Source of the DNA: Blasia pusilla
Lineage: Eukaryota > Marchantiophyta > Marchantiopsida > Blasiales
DNA: 64,000 nt
Assembly: GCA_050084515.1 (NCBI GenBank)
Contig: CM114273.1
Span: forward strand, 31,186,001 to 31,250,000
Direction: 5' to 3'
The notes beneath the pieces were generated by a model, which was not told where the DNA came from, made no database searches, and saw only the letters and a program-made list of their open reading frames with translations. Positions 13,200 to 25,749 of the stretch are shown piece by piece (the first letter of the stretch is position 1; the number at the start of each line of letters is the position of its first letter). The position numbers and the translations under genes were made by a program.

Positions 13200-15085
13200 T
13201 CATCCAATAATCTTTTTCCACATCATAGTATGGATCTTGTGGAGCATTGTGGTGTGAATGCAGAAAATATTGTGTTCTGCACACACCTGAGAGAGAAGTG
13301 AAAAATATATGCCTTAAGTTGGGGCAATAATAAACATTACTTACCATTGCAGCACCTTTGAGGAATGAATTTAGGAAGTTACTAAATATATTGAACAATT
13401 CTAGTGTTATTAGCTTAGCAATATCATCATACGCTCTTGCTTTGTGTGTTGTGAACTTTGTGCAGGAGACCAATTAGTGACTAGATTTTTCATACCCATT
13501 GTCACACAAGATGCAAGAGTTTAGTTGTATTCCCATTCTACTTTCCTTATGATTCTAGGAGATTGCCCATGTGCTAAACTTAAACTTAAGTTAGGTTCCC
13601 AAGCAAGGGATACAGTTTTTCCTGTTTTGGATATACCATCAAGAGAGAGGTCAGAAATTTTCATAGCTTCCTATGTGTTGTTTTGTTGTGAGTATTTGAC
13701 CATTGTATTGGTTATGGTATCCACAAATGCTTTCTCATCTTGCTTCCAGAGTGTAAGCCTTGCAGGGAGCTTGGTTGCTTGCACAATCTCTTAAACCTTT
13801 TTTGGCCAACATTTGGCTTGCTTTACCGGGCTTCTTTGGGTCCGAGTTTTCCCCATCACCTCTTTAGGATAGCGATGGGAGTCCATTGTCTCCAACTACG
13901 TCTTCCATCTCAACTTGGCGATGTCACAGTTCTGATCTCACACCATCTCTGGTCGTTTGTGAATAAGCTGATATCATACTACGGAATGCCTTCAATTGCA
14001 CAACTTTGAGCATGTCCCCTTGTTTGGTGTTGGCATCCCACACTACTAAGTCATATTCTAGTGAGGGGCGAATCGTATGCCAAATAAGAGAGTGCTTTAC
14101 TTCTAGTGTGATGTCCCATAAATGTAAGAATCTTGAAAGATCGTTCACCTTCTTATGGCCTTTCTCACTGGTCGTCTTAATGTGGGCATCCCACATGCAG
14201 TCTTCTAAGAGAATTCAATCCCCAAATAGGTGTATGTATGCACATGAGGGATATCTTGTTCGTCCCAGCACCAGTGTTGGTCTTTCTCCTCCTCCTTGCT
14301 ATGGAAGATCATTTTCCTTCATGTCACACCATATTCTCTCCCCTTTCGTCTAGGCCACCAAGATCATCAAAAAACATGAGGGCATCAACCACCTGCATGT
14401 GTAGTCCACTATCCTTATGAGAAAATAGAAAGTGACAAAATCACTAAAATCTTTTTCAAAACTTGAAGATAGAAAGTGGCCTAGTCCGTCTGTGCGCTCA
14501 CACAAGAGCTTCGATGGAACTTGAATATGGAGATAACTTGACGTACAAGAAATACGCTACCCTTGCGGCTTCCGACTATTTCACTCCTCGGAAAGCTATA
14601 GTTTTTAACCTATTTTTCTTTGTTTCTATTAATAGAAAAAATTTGCCCCCGCATCGTCTTGGCATACCAGGGGCTGCGCTCCCGGACCCGCGCGACGCAT
14701 CAGTGTGCCCCGCACCGTGATGCAATATAGGGTTAGATAGTCCTAGTAACACGACTCCGTAAACCACATACGTCATATTACTATGACTCCTTCGATGTCT
14801 ACGTCAGAACCATCAATGTAGGCTTCTCCTCATACAAGGGGGACGATCATATTAATGGTGCTCAGAGAAGTGGATGTTGAGAATCCAACAATCCTCCCTT
14901 TCTTCTAATAGGGAATTGACACAAATGCTGGAGAGGGCGGGAAAGAGCAGACATCCTTGGGCCACTCCCTGCTTGATGTCAAATATCCCACTCTATTGGC
15001 CATTCACCAAAACTATACTCATGTATTCATTGTGTTCTTGTACATCTTCTCGACCACCACCTACCCTAAACATATGGTCTTGCTC
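13200..15085 (-). mobile_element. APE-type LINE remnant (reverse transcriptase palm to C-terminal zinc finger)
   Basis: Reverse-strand reading gives, in order, an RT motif B region (KQG then QG-type turn, about 14990-14890), the catalytic motif C as ALMFFDDLGGL near 14360-14400 (usual FADD), the thumb-side block IRPSLEYDLVVWDANT near 14040-14090, LKAFRSM near 13990, and a zf-RVT pattern (CILCDNG...H...SC) near 13440-13500. Frames shift and stops occur, so it is dead. The solo LTR 14416-14890 separates motifs B and C. The family copies mRNA into chromosomal breaks; this remnant cannot. Confidence 0.75.
14416..14890 (-). mobile_element. solo LTR of the neighbouring Ty1/copia family
   Basis: 475 bp. 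Its ends (plus strand TATGAGAAAATAG ... GAGAATCCAACA) and interior match the two LTRs of the copia element at 15939-18191. It is flanked by identical 5-bp target duplications, ATCCT at 14411-14415 and 14891-14895. It inserted into the LINE between RT motifs B and C. It carries a GC-rich block near 14645-14715 missing from the LTR at 17809-18191. Confidence 0.88.
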
Positions 15086-15687
15086 TGTGTATTTTGAATT
15101 TTGCGCAGGAGACCAAGTAATGACTAGAGGTTTCATCCCCATCGTCACACAAGGCGCAAGAGTTTAGTTGTGTTCCCATCATGCTTTTCTTATGGTTCAA
15201 GGAGATTCCCGCCCCCCCCCCGTTGTGAACTTGAACTTGAGCCGGGTTCCCAAGCAAGGGGTTCCCCGCAAATAGTTCTTCAGTTCTGCCTTCTCGAGAT
15301 ATACCGTCAAAAGAGAGAGGTCAGACATATTCATGGCTTCCTCCATGTTGTTCTGCTGTGAGCGTTTGCCCACTGCTTTGGTTATGGTATCCACGAATGC
15401 TTTCTCATCTTGCTCCCACAGTTCAGGCCCTGCTGGGAGCTTGGATTCTTGCAGAATCTCTTGAACCTTTTTCGTCCAAGATTTGGCCTGCTTTACGAGT
15501 GTTCTTTGGGTCCAAGTTTTCCCCATCACCTCTTTAGGATAGCGATGGGATTCCATTTTCCCCATTTCAACTTGGCGATGTCACGTCTATCCTCCAAGGG
15601 TTCCACACCTAGTTCTGATCTCACACCAACTCGGGCTGTTCGTGATGAAGTTGACATCATACCCCGAAACGCCTTGAGCTTCAAGCC

Positions 15688-15690
<3 letters not shown>
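15085..15690 (-). mobile_element. second LINE C-terminal fragment, same family as 13200-15085
   Basis: About 500 bp align with 13440-13930 in the same orientation (shared AAGCAAGGG, CTTTCTCATCTTGC, CCATCACCTCTTTAGGATAGCGATGGGA). The reverse-strand product has LKFKFTTGGG upstream of a zf-RVT finger CALCDDGDETSSHYLVSC. It sits directly upstream of the RT motif B of the other copy, so the two fragments are a tandem or nested pair rather than one colinear element. Confidence 0.7.

Positions 15691-15742
<52 letters not shown>
15690..15742. repeat. (GA)n microsatellite
   Basis: About 26 uninterrupted GA units at the upstream (reverse-strand) edge of the LINE fragment. Confidence 0.95.
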
Positions 15743-15747
<5 letters not shown>

Positions 15748-15938
15748 CTTTATAATGTGGATGGTTTAAAGTAGAAAAATGCAACATTTTTCATTTTTTG
15801 CAAGTCGGAAATATTACTCCCAATGTAGTGTGTCTTTTGACTGCCCCTTAGGCTCATAGCTTTCTCTTTTTATGATTCTTGTAGGGATTTTTTTGGTAAA
15901 ATGAATACGTGTGGAAGCCTTGCAAAAAATGTAGATTA

Positions 15939-18191
15939 TATGTGAAAATAAAATAAGATGAAATCACTCAAATATGTTATACATCTTGAAGATACAAAGT
16001 GGCCTAATCCGTTTTTTTGTTCACAAAAGAGCTTGGATGGAACCTAAACATAGATATAACTTGACATACGATAATCCGCTATAGTTGCGGCTCCCTAACT
16101 ATTTGACTACTTGAAAAACTAGGGTTTTTACCTATTTTATTAAATTTAATTAATAAAAAATAATTTCATAAGGATTATCTAACCCTTTATTGCATAAGGA
16201 TGCTAGGTCCCATGATACAATATACGATTAGATAATGTGGAGAATTTTTGTCTCATAATACTATAACTCAAAGAAAATTTTGATTCAACTCTAGTAAGTG
16301 CAATATATTAGACAATTTCTTTTCATCTCCTTTTCGTGAAACTAAAGATATTGTGTCTTTTCTTTCTACTTGGAAATTTTCATTATTCCCAATAATTACA
16401 ACAATAGGCTCCTTTAGAGGCTATAAAGGAGCTATACAAGTCCTCTTGATTGGTCATATGTCTAGATGCTCCATTATCAAGCACACGTACCTCTTCACTC
16501 TTTGATTTAGTGGAATGTTTTGCTTGTGTGCAAAACTCTTTGATTATTATCCAAACATCTATCTCATATTCTTCTACTTCTACAAAATTTCCAGACTACT
16601 TCCTAGGTTTAAAACACCATCCTTCTCATCCTCAGTCCTCTTTCTACAATCTTTGATAAGATGACTTATATTACCACAATAGAAGCATTTTAAGGCCTCT
16701 TTTTTTAAGTTATTGATATTTGAACTATAATCCTCATTCCTACATCTGTGTATGTTGGTAGTAAGTATAGCATCATTTCACTCTCTTTCTTTGAATCCCA
16801 TTTCGTCTACTTGCGCATCATTGCGCTAAATTGTTCAAAAGTTAGTAGCATGGGTCTTACTTGAGTCCTCAATGTTATGATGTGACTAAATTTTCATACC
16901 TTATGCATTGACATGTCAAATCTTTGCCTCACTTTGAAGTTCCTACCAATGCCATTTGATCTTGAAGATTCTTAATCCTCATAAAAAATTGATCCGTGTT
17001 TTCTCCTTTTGAAAATTTTTCAAACGTAAGTTGATTCTCCAAATTCTGATTCCAAGCCTCATTCTTGGTTTCATACTTGTTCTTCAAAATGCTCCATACC
17101 TCAGCAACAATGGTCATCATGATTGCACAAAAAGGGAAAAGTTTGTCCCTAAGGCGAACATGGACAAACAAATTTGGATATGTCCATAGGCATGGGCTGC
17201 AAGAGGTGGGGCTCATACTTATAGTTCATAATGGAAGGCAGGGCAAGGTTGAATGGGAAATAAGGGAGGGAGGAATGGAGGTGGAGGGAGGAAGAAATAT
17301 GAAAGTATGGAATATAAAGGTAAGTGAGGGGAATTGGAAAGAAGGGAAGGGAGGGCCCATATGGACAGGTTCTTCCATAAAACGGACATGAACATGTCCA
17401 CCGACACAAACTTTATCCACATGCAACCTTGGTGGTCATGCGCTAAATGATATTCATTACATTATAAATTACATTTATGACAATATCATATAGAGCATCA
17501 AAGTTTCTACGTTTCCATACTACCAATAGATTAGGATTGATATTATCAGATAAAGGTGAACCTAAAGAATTCAGAGTAGCTTGTGGATTCAAATCAACTC
17601 CTATGGTCGTCTCCCAGATCTCAAATGATTCGAGGACTGTTCTCATTTTGAACTTCCATAGTGTATAGTTAGACCCATCTAACTTCCCTTCACCCAACGG
17701 AGGAGGACGGGCACGAAGTGACAAAGAAGTAGCCATCTCTAAAGAATTTCTGCAAACACAATAGATAGACACATATAAAATACTTGAAAACCTACCGCTC
17801 TAATATCATATGAGAAAATAGACTATGACAAAATCACTCAAATATGTTATAAATCTTCAAGATACAAAGAAGTTTGATATTCCCGTGCGCTAAAAAAAAA
17901 GCTTTGATGGAACCTTATCATGGAGATAACCCGACATATGAGAATCCACTATAGGTACGGCTCCTTGACTATTTGATCATTGAGGAAACTAGGGTTTTAA
18001 ACCTATTTTATAAATTTCTATTAATAGAAAAAATTGGATTACGGTAATCCAAATAACGCTTCTCCATAAACCACCTACGTTATGACTCCTTTGACGTCTA
18101 AGTTCGAACCATAAATCTAGGCTTCTCCTCGTATAAGGGGGTCGATCAAATTAACAATGCATAACGAGAAATGGATGTTGAGAATCCAATA
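15939..18191 (-). mobile_element. Ty1/copia retrotransposon, internally deleted, with MITE insertion
   Basis: Reverse-strand element bounded by LTRs 17809-18191 (5') and 15939 to about 16265 (3'), with near-identical 5-bp target duplications GATTA (15934-15938) and GATTG (18192-18196). A PBS matching initiator-Met tRNA (GCTCTAATATCA on the plus strand, 17797-17808) abuts the 5' LTR. Coding remnants in order: copia gag N-terminus with KLDGSNYTLWKFKMR (about 17690-17640), gag core EVWSILKNKYETKNEAW (about 17100-17050), CCHC knuckle CFYCGNISHLIKDC (about 16680-16640), and protease box LDNGASRHMT (about 16490-16460; usual DSGAS). Integrase, RT and RNase H are absent; coding runs straight into the 3' LTR near 16265. 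Non-autonomous dead copy. Confidence 0.88.
17118..17431. mobile_element. hAT-like MITE (family M) inside copia gag
   Basis: 314 bp with terminal inverted repeats CATGATTGCAC.../...GTGCAACCTTG-type (3' end ATGCAACCTTG) and 8-bp flanks ATGGTCAT (17110-17117) and GTGGTCAT (17432-17439), 7 of 8 identical, as expected for hAT-class insertion. Removing it rejoins copia gag on the reverse strand. Purine-rich interior (GGAGGGAGGAAGAAATATGAAAG) is shared with 26825-27160 and about 30216-30502. No transposase coding. Confidence 0.85.
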
Positions 18192-19864
18192 GATTGGAAA
18201 CTTATTTCTCCATGAAATAAATCATAGAAGTGTGAGGATAAAGGCTTATTAGGGTTCTTTTTTTTCAAGTCAATTTTTTCATGGGAAGCATTCGCACTGA
18301 AGTGAGGCGTTGCTAAGTTTTTGGTAGAATCAAGGCCAAGGGCTATATAATAGTGGCTTTTGAATGATAGACCAAAGTTGAAGTGTTGCTAAAAAAACTT
18401 GTAAGTTAGAGATATGAAATTAAAGTTCCTCCCAAAAAAAACCATTTTTTGTATTATTTCAATTTTTTTGGCGATTTGGCTGTGACTCAAACATTTTTAT
18501 TTGATAATCGTGTTGTCACCTTATGTTGCATTTGACCAACTCACACATATGCCAATTTTCATCACATTGGCCTTCAATCAACCATCCGACTAAGATCTAG
18601 CCATGTTATTGTCAACTTTTGCCCATCCACCAATTGCCATGGGTTAACAGTGATGTTATTATTTACTAGAACATCCATCGAGGGAGCATCTCTAATCAAA
18701 AATTAATCGATCACCAACTTATTTTCTTATTGAGGTAAACCAACAAGACTTTGTTAGAGCGATCATGTTAGGATCAAAAAAATCTCATATCTTCCTTACG
18801 GAGTGTGTAGTAAAGGGAAAACATCCTTCAATGTATGAGTTGTGTTTGAGGGCCATAGTGAGATAAGAAAAATCCTTCAATGAATCCATTGTTGGAACTC
18901 TTTTTGAAAAGGAAGTTCATATTGGTGGGAATATTCATAGTTGTCTATCAATTAAGATAGTTGTTAAACAATGCAAGACGGACTCAAGGAGAACTCATAA
19001 GTATCTTGATTTTTTATAAGTCAAGCATCAACTTTGAGAACCAAGTATGATACAATCCCACATAAATATCGGGAAAAACTATCAATTTTTCAATTTATCC
19101 TTGAAGTTACACTTTTTGCAATTGCAACCACATTGATATCCCTACCAATTCCATGAATTTTGGCCCTTAAATTTATCAAAGCCATATGTTGTTAAAAAAA
19201 TTTAGCATTCTTGTCAAGGAATCATATTTTAATCTCACAATATGGCGCATGTCTCAAAGCAACTTCAACTATGGATTCACCTATACAATTGGATCTGATG
19301 CAATAATGAAAGGATGTGGAAAGTTCTTGATTAAGAATTGCATTAGGATATTAAGAAAACATCCAGGTTTCAGGGAGAGAGATGAGATTTTATCTTTTCA
19401 CCTGAACAAGAGATGAGCAAAAGTACTTTTATCCAAATGAATTTTGTACATTCAAAAAATCAAACCCCACTGCCATAGGGGGTTTGGTAAGAAAAGAGGG
19501 CTAAACAAAGATAGTTGCAATCCCCATGAGCCCCTTTGTTATATTAGACAAGATTTTCTTTTGGGTTCAAGGAAGTCTCCGACGGCTTGAAGAGAGTTTA
19601 TGCTAGGGAAGTTTAAAGTGGGGGAGAATAGAAGGGGAAAATGGGTCAAAATATCAAAATGGTTTTTTGAATTCTTTGTTAGCTTTGCAACTCGTTTTAT
19701 TCAAATAGGTTGCCATAAAAAATTAAATTTTTCATTTTTCAAAATGATTTTGATTTGGTTTGGTATGCAACCACAAGTAGGTGGAGCTTAAAGATAGGGA
19801 GACTATAATAAAAGCTAAGATGAAAATATTAAAAACTAAGATGACAAACAACTTGCAAATAATC
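18192..19864. other. AT-rich intergenic, no gene recognised
   Basis: Short open frames only, none with a recognisable domain, and no element ends were found beyond the copia target site at its left edge. Confidence 0.35.
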
Positions 19865-20300
19865 AAGGACCATCAATCAGAGCTTAAGATCACAAGGCAT
19901 AGTCAAGGATTGGAGGCCATCAATCATAACTTAAGATCACAATTGAGTTGTAGCAAATCAGGGGCTAACAATCAGAAATTATTATGACAAGGAATAGTCA
20001 AAAATAGCATACCATCAATCAAAATTTTAGATCACAATTGAGTTGCGCCGAATTGGTGGCCATCAATAAAAAAAGTTAGCATCACAAGGCATAATCAAGA
20101 ATCTTGGATCATCGATCAAAATTTAAGATCACATTTGAGTTGCTTTGAATCAGGGACCATCAATCAGACCTTAACGTCACCTTCAAGATGCAGCAAATCG
20201 AGGGTCGTCAATGTGAACTTATGATCCCATGTAAGTTGCAATGAATTAGGGGCCATCAATCAGAACTTGATATCATATGTCTCAATGATTAAGAACAAAA
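19865..20300. repeat. diverged tandem array, about 48-bp unit, nine units
   Basis: The phrase (C)CATCAATCA or close variants recurs at 19871, 19917, 19965, 20012, 20061, 20110, 20157, 20206 and 20254, a spacing of 46-49 bp. Each unit also carries AGATCACA and GAGTTGC or variants. Minisatellite-like; not coding. Confidence 0.8.
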
Positions 20301-20417
20301 TCATGAAAATAACTTGAAAATAAGCTCATACTTGAGATAATATAGATTTGATGCCAAGAATTTATCCTCCAAAATTAATAAGGAAGAAAATTTCCTATAA
20401 TACAAAGGGGGCTCCAA

Positions 20418-20665
20418 ATAAAGGCATGCCTTAAAGTACACAAGGGGTAATTTGGAACAAAAGTTCTAAGAGTATATCTTGGGGTCAAAATTGATTTGAA
20501 ACTTAAGTTCTTGAAGTACAATGGGGATCAAAACTGAATTGGAGCTTAAGTTCTAGGAGTACGCCATGTGGGCAAATTTTGATTTGAAACTTAAGTTCTA
20601 GGAGTATATCACAGAGGTAAAAATAATTTGGAACTTAACTTCCAAAAATACAATGGGTACTTACA
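20418..20665. repeat. second tandem array, about 44-bp unit, five units
   Basis: The phrase AAGTTCT(A/T)(A/G)GAGTA or variants recurs at about 20462, 20506, 20549, 20593 and 20638, with TTGGGGTCAAAATTGATTTG-like filler. The unit is distinct from the array ending 120 bp upstream. Confidence 0.78.
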
Positions 20666-20989
20666 ATCATAGCAATCACTTATTGATGGCAATATCTACC
20701 TCTTCCTCTTTCATTCCTGGCTCCATATAGTCATTCAACTCTCCTCTACAAGCAATCCAATCAAATCTAGCTAAAGAGGGAGGCAGCATAAGCTCTATGA
20801 ATTCTACTTGCAATGATTGATTTCTACAAAGATACCGCAACGCTATCAAATCGCTTTTGATTCACTTTTTGATAGGCCTTCGCGATGGAGTTCAAATCCA
20901 CACCCTATTTCTCCTCCTAATTCTTTAGGACTTCAAGAAGATGATTCCAAAGGTTATGTAGCTTGTAGTCGTGTAGGTAGGAATGTTTT

Positions 20990-21110
20990 GCATCACGGGC
21001 TGGTGCGGGCTGCGCACAGGCCACAAAATCGGTGCGGGTTCGGGTATAGGTTGTGGATACCCACGCCCGCATGGACATGTCCACGGTTGTAGACATGTTC
21101 GCGGAATTTC
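20990..21110. repeat. GC-rich MITE-like fragment
   Basis: GCGGGCTGCGCACAGGCCACA and GGTGCGGGTTCGGG resemble 45421-45500 of the GC-rich hAT-like MITE; the CATGGACATGTCCA phrase also occurs in family M ends. Ends and target duplication not resolved. Confidence 0.4.
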
Positions 21111-23149
21111 ATTCAATGAATTCAAAGTCTACATGGGGAGGTCTTTCTATCGGAATGGTACCTTAATGGCATTGGTCATTGTGCTAAACTCTTCAAATCC
21201 TTTCTAGATCGAGAGTCCTACATGGAAAAAAATTTGGGCAAAGTGAAGGGAACTCAATGCAAATCGGCCTAATGAGTCTTGATTTTCTCATGCCTAATGA
21301 GTAAGGACAGTAAACAAGGAGCTAGTACAAATCAAATATCAAGAGAATTCTCTTTTGGAGTCAATTCCTATGCAAGATTAAAATTGAACAACATATATGA
21401 TCATGCAAAATATTTGGAATATTTCCAAATGGAACTTAAGTTCCAACTATCTCTCTTTACTCTAAACTTGCTCTTAAGTACCACCTATTGAGGAAGTGAA
21501 ATCCAAGGACTACAAATATATTTTAATCTATGTGATAACTATAGTAGTAGTCATGATCCTTTTTGAGGTACCAATGTTGGAGCCAACCTTTCTAGAGGGT
21601 ATTTTTTATGGGGATTTTCTCTATGAAGCATGAGCCTTTGGCAACATGGAATTCTTCTTAACCAAAGCTTGAGCAAGGAATGATGGGGTCGGACTCATAT
21701 AAGTTCTTGAGTTCATGGTTGTGGACCTCCATGGTGTCTGAATCATTTGCCAACGGAGGTTTTCACCCTTGGTGTATCTATGCATATTCACTCTATGGCA
21801 TAAGATGCGCGATGCTTGTCGACCTTGGAAAATAATATTTTGCTTGATCAGGCCCTCACCAAGCACAATAATTGATTGAATTATCATCTCAAGACCTAAA
21901 CTTGGATTCAATCTTGGAGTATCAAGATCCTGTACAACCACAAGGGGTGACATTGCAATAATTTCAATTCTTTCTAGCCACGTTTCATGCATATGAGAGT
22001 GCTTATACCAAGGCCTCCGAAGTAAAGTACATAGTGAGTCTATATAGTTTGGGGAGGTGAGTCCTTTTATTTGAGAATTCAATCCGAAACCAAGGGTAGG
22101 TACATCTAACTTTGACTCCATCGCCCCTCTAAGACAAGGGGGATCAAGTTTTTTGTACTTGTGGAGAGTTTGGAGCTTGGGCCACGCACAATCCTAAAAG
22201 CTTTGTGCAGGATTTATTCAATAGACATACAACTTGAGTAGACAAAATACCCACTTAATGCATTTTATTGCAAAGATAACACAAATTTGGTTTTAATTCA
22301 AAAGAAATAATAGTTCCATCTATGATACAACCACAAGCAGTGTATGCACTCAACTTACTTCCACCAGAATTAGGACTTCCATTCACCATGTGGAAGGAAG
22401 ATTTTATCCTAAATCAATCAAATCTTTCTAGATTTTTTCACTGGTTATACAATAGTATCTACATCATTTACACTTTTTCCAATAGTATTTTTGCATGCTT
22501 TTTTTTTTTTTTGGGGGGATTGAGGTATCATGGTAAAAGTCTATTTCTACATTCGGTGTGCGAGTGAGGTGAGCGTTTGCCAAAGGGGGGCGATTGAGTT
22601 GAATTTGGGTTCCTCATATCACCTTTTCAGGTGTCCAAAAATGGTGAAAGGCAATCAATTTTGACGGACCGCCTCTACCTAAAAGAGCATCGTTTTGCCA
22701 AGCATAAGGCCAATTTTTGGGGCAAGCTCGTGTTTACCACCATCGTATGCAAAGACCAATGTGGCTACTTTTAAAATCTCCCCCGCCAGGTCCAGGGATG
22801 TATGTCCAAGTACCCTAGTGCTATAGAGATCCCCTTCTCCATTTTTTAAACAGCAAAGGTTCACGAAATCATTGTTCACGCTATACACATTGCATTAGCC
22901 TTGGTGGAAAGATCGAAATTGTTTTCTAGACATGCCCTTCTCCATTTTTAAACAAGAAAGCTTGACGAAATCTTTTTTCTTCACAAAATACTTCTTCCAT
23001 GAACAAGGAAATCTCGAAACCATTTTTTTTCACAAATTGCACGTGCAACCAAAACGTCCCATAAAAGATGGCTGATTAAGCACCAGAATTTGCTAATACA
23101 TTTTCACACGGTCCTGCGAAAGTCGAAACTAAAGGAAATTATGGCTGGC
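21111..23149. other. intergenic, no gene recognised
   Basis: AT-rich. A 166-codon reverse-strand open frame at 21621-22121 has no domain or compositional support. Homopolymer runs (T12 then G7) near 22500-22520. Confidence 0.35.
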
Positions 23150-25650
23150 TGATTTTGGCAACGGAGTGTGCGGCGATTGCATTAATATCTGCCAACCCCA
23201 CGCGCCGTGCGCCTCCAATCCACGGAGAGTGGACCAACGTCAACTCACTCAGTCACGCTGACAGACACAAATGCGTACGTGTCAGGGGCCGACCTGACTG
23301 AATGCCATAATGGATTATGGATTACAATCGACCCAGGGCGAACCATCGGCGCTCTGTGGCACGTGGACCAGTGACCCGTTTGGACAAAAGTCAAATATTG
23401 ATTACGAGACATCACTGCGAGTGTTGTAGTAGTTGACTCCAGTCAATGATGTGTCTCCGTGCTACGTCCGGGGAGGGGGTTTTTTCCCCGGGACGCGTAA
23501 TCGTCGGTTTGCGGATAGTACTTTCCGACGTTTTCTCCGTTCCAGCCGGCTATTTCGCAAAAGAATGCAAAGACCCCACAATTCAGAAAGAGAAACCGAC
23601 CAAATCTAAACGTAGCGCCGGTTTTCCTCCACTCGGACGTTATTGGCACCGTGTCAGTAACTGTCCCAATCTTGCATGCCATCCGGTATCCCGAGCAATG
23701 TCCGCCGAGGAGAACCGGGGTTACGTGTTGACCGAGCCGGTAGAAATTTAGAATTCCGATTCATTTTGCAAATCAACGGCAAAAAACCGGCAGAATAGAG
23801 GGGTTCTCATTTGTATTTGTATCTTTTGGCCGGCCGGATTCAAGAAAATATCCAAAATTACCGTTCTCGTCTATAAAGACCGGAAATGTACCGGTTCTCG
23901 CCAAAAAACTTCCCGGACCCTGATCCCGAACGCCCCCTTAAACTCCTCCACGACAAAGCCATGTTACCCATCTCCCATCACGGTAACTCGCGTTGATGCA
24001 CAAGCATATTCCTCCTGAGGTTCCGCGAGTAGCTGCCGCTCATAAAAACCGGCTATCGGCTGTGGCTTCTGCAGCAGCTTCGCGTCACGTTCCGCCCTCG
24101 ACACAGGCTCACAGCTATGCCTGTATGATTATGCATATCATTTCTCCATCATTTCCGGCAGGGAATCAAGGTGTTGAATCAACTTGAATGCTCATTCAAA
24201 GCAGCTCGCTCGGGTGAACTCATTAATATTTCCCGACGACCGGAGGTCGGTGGTACGGTGAGCCTCGCCCCGACATAAATTGCCACCTGCCCACGCTGGC
24301 AGCTATTCCCGTGGCCAACTTACGCAGGACCATAACTCGTCGGCCGCGGATCCCGTTCCCCGGCTGCTGAGTCCTGACTCAAACTTCCTCCATTGGCAAA
24401 CTGGCACGCAGCGTATGTGTTCTTCTCGGACTGCCCCCTGTTATCACGAACTTCTAGAAAGTGCTGGACTGGGCCGTCCCGTCCGTCCGTCCTTCCTTCC
24501 GTAGAACAGATCCAGATTCCATAGTCGGAACGTCGGGATTCGGGAACGTCTCCGCGATTCCGAAGAGCGGATGTGTCATTTGCACCGCAACTGCGTTACT
24601 GCCTCCGCTCGGCTTCGGCTGAGCTTGATGCGCCGAATAAAAGCGGAAGACCGACTCACCGACGGACAGACGGACAAATGGAGTTTAATGGACGAGGCCC
24701 CCCCACAACTCCGTTACTCCATCCTCGTGGTTACAAAGATTACCGGACGCCCGGTCCCCTCGGCGATTATGAAGGCGGTCTGACACAGACATATGTCACT
24801 AGCGGGCCTTCCAGCTTTCATCTGGCGATGAAGTCAACGCGTGTCTCCCTGTAATCGTCTTGGCAAGCCCGCAACGGCGCAATGCGGTGACCGTTCGTGC
24901 GCTCATGAGTTGCTTCTCCAGAGTCCAGACTGTCGCCCGTCGCCGACGAACTTAGCTGGGTTAGCCCGTATTTCCCGAGTGCCCAAACTTCGTAACTCTC
25001 TGTCCACCGGCTCGTTCGATCGCTCGCAACCGGATCACCACGGCGACTGGGATGTGTCAAATCGGTTCCTGTTCTGGGTGATAGAAAACCCATCCGCGAT
25101 AAAAAAATAGATTCTAAGAGTCCGATATGAAAGCCACAACCGGCCCGGCAATAAAGAAAGAAACAACCCTATAGGCTAAACGGAGCTCGGAAGGGCCGGA
25201 CGGTTCCCGTCGGGCTGCTCGTCCTGCATGGCTTCTGGAGTTACGGGGGCGTCCCGGAAACACAAGTCAAAGTGAGCAAAGTCACGGAGACCTGCGAGTC
25301 CCTTGTTGACTCCTGCTCCACTGGGCACTGGTGCGTTATTTAGGAATCGTCCTCCACTGCCCCGCAATTTATATCGCCAACTGAACTGGTTCGCGGGTTC
25401 GTTGATTCCATTCTGGAGTAATTGCGGTGCCACACAGCGAAGTTAGCGAACTCGGACAGCATGACTTTCACGTCGCCTCAGCCAATATAATCAGGCTGGT
25501 GGGGCCGATCGCGAGAGTTGTTACAGCCCTCGGGATTTTGGACTCACGGTAGGCTTTTGGGAACTTCGGGAAATACGGGTCGTGAATAAACTTGCGGTTT
25601 CCATATCCATTTGTTTGGCTTGGGTGGTCCCCTTATCATTTTTTTTATTT
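23150..25650. other. CpG-rich island without a recognised gene
   Basis: About 2.5 kb markedly richer in G+C and CG dinucleotides than both flanks (for example GTCGGCCGCGGATCCCG near 24335, CCGTCCGTCCGTCC near 24478). Such patches at 39.7-40.7 kb and 46.6-47.2 kb coincide with genes. A TATA-like TATAAAGACC occurs at about 23871. Open frames of 64-101 codons occur on both strands, none with a recognised domain or clear splice-linked partner. It could be a spliced lineage-specific gene, a non-coding RNA locus or a foreign insert. Confidence 0.5.
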
Positions 25651-25712
25651 CACTATATACCCGGTGCCCGTACGTAGGGGTGAAACCGGCCCCGTCCCAC
25701 TTAATTCAGATC

Positions 25713-25749
25713 TAACAACTAACAATTAGATGCTGATTGTTAGTTGTTA
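25713..25749. repeat. perfect 14-bp inverted repeat
   Basis: Arms TAACAACTAACAAT and ATTGTTAGTTGTTA with a 9-nt loop. Lies just outside the CpG-rich island. Confidence 0.85.

Noticed and set aside
19865-20665. Possible CRISPR-like spaced repeats
   Set aside because: Repeats are diverged, units are contiguous minisatellites without conserved repeat/variable spacer layout, and the genome is eukaryotic.
21621-22121. 166-codon reverse-strand frame
   Set aside because: No recognisable domain, AT-rich non-coding composition, no supporting splice or promoter signals.
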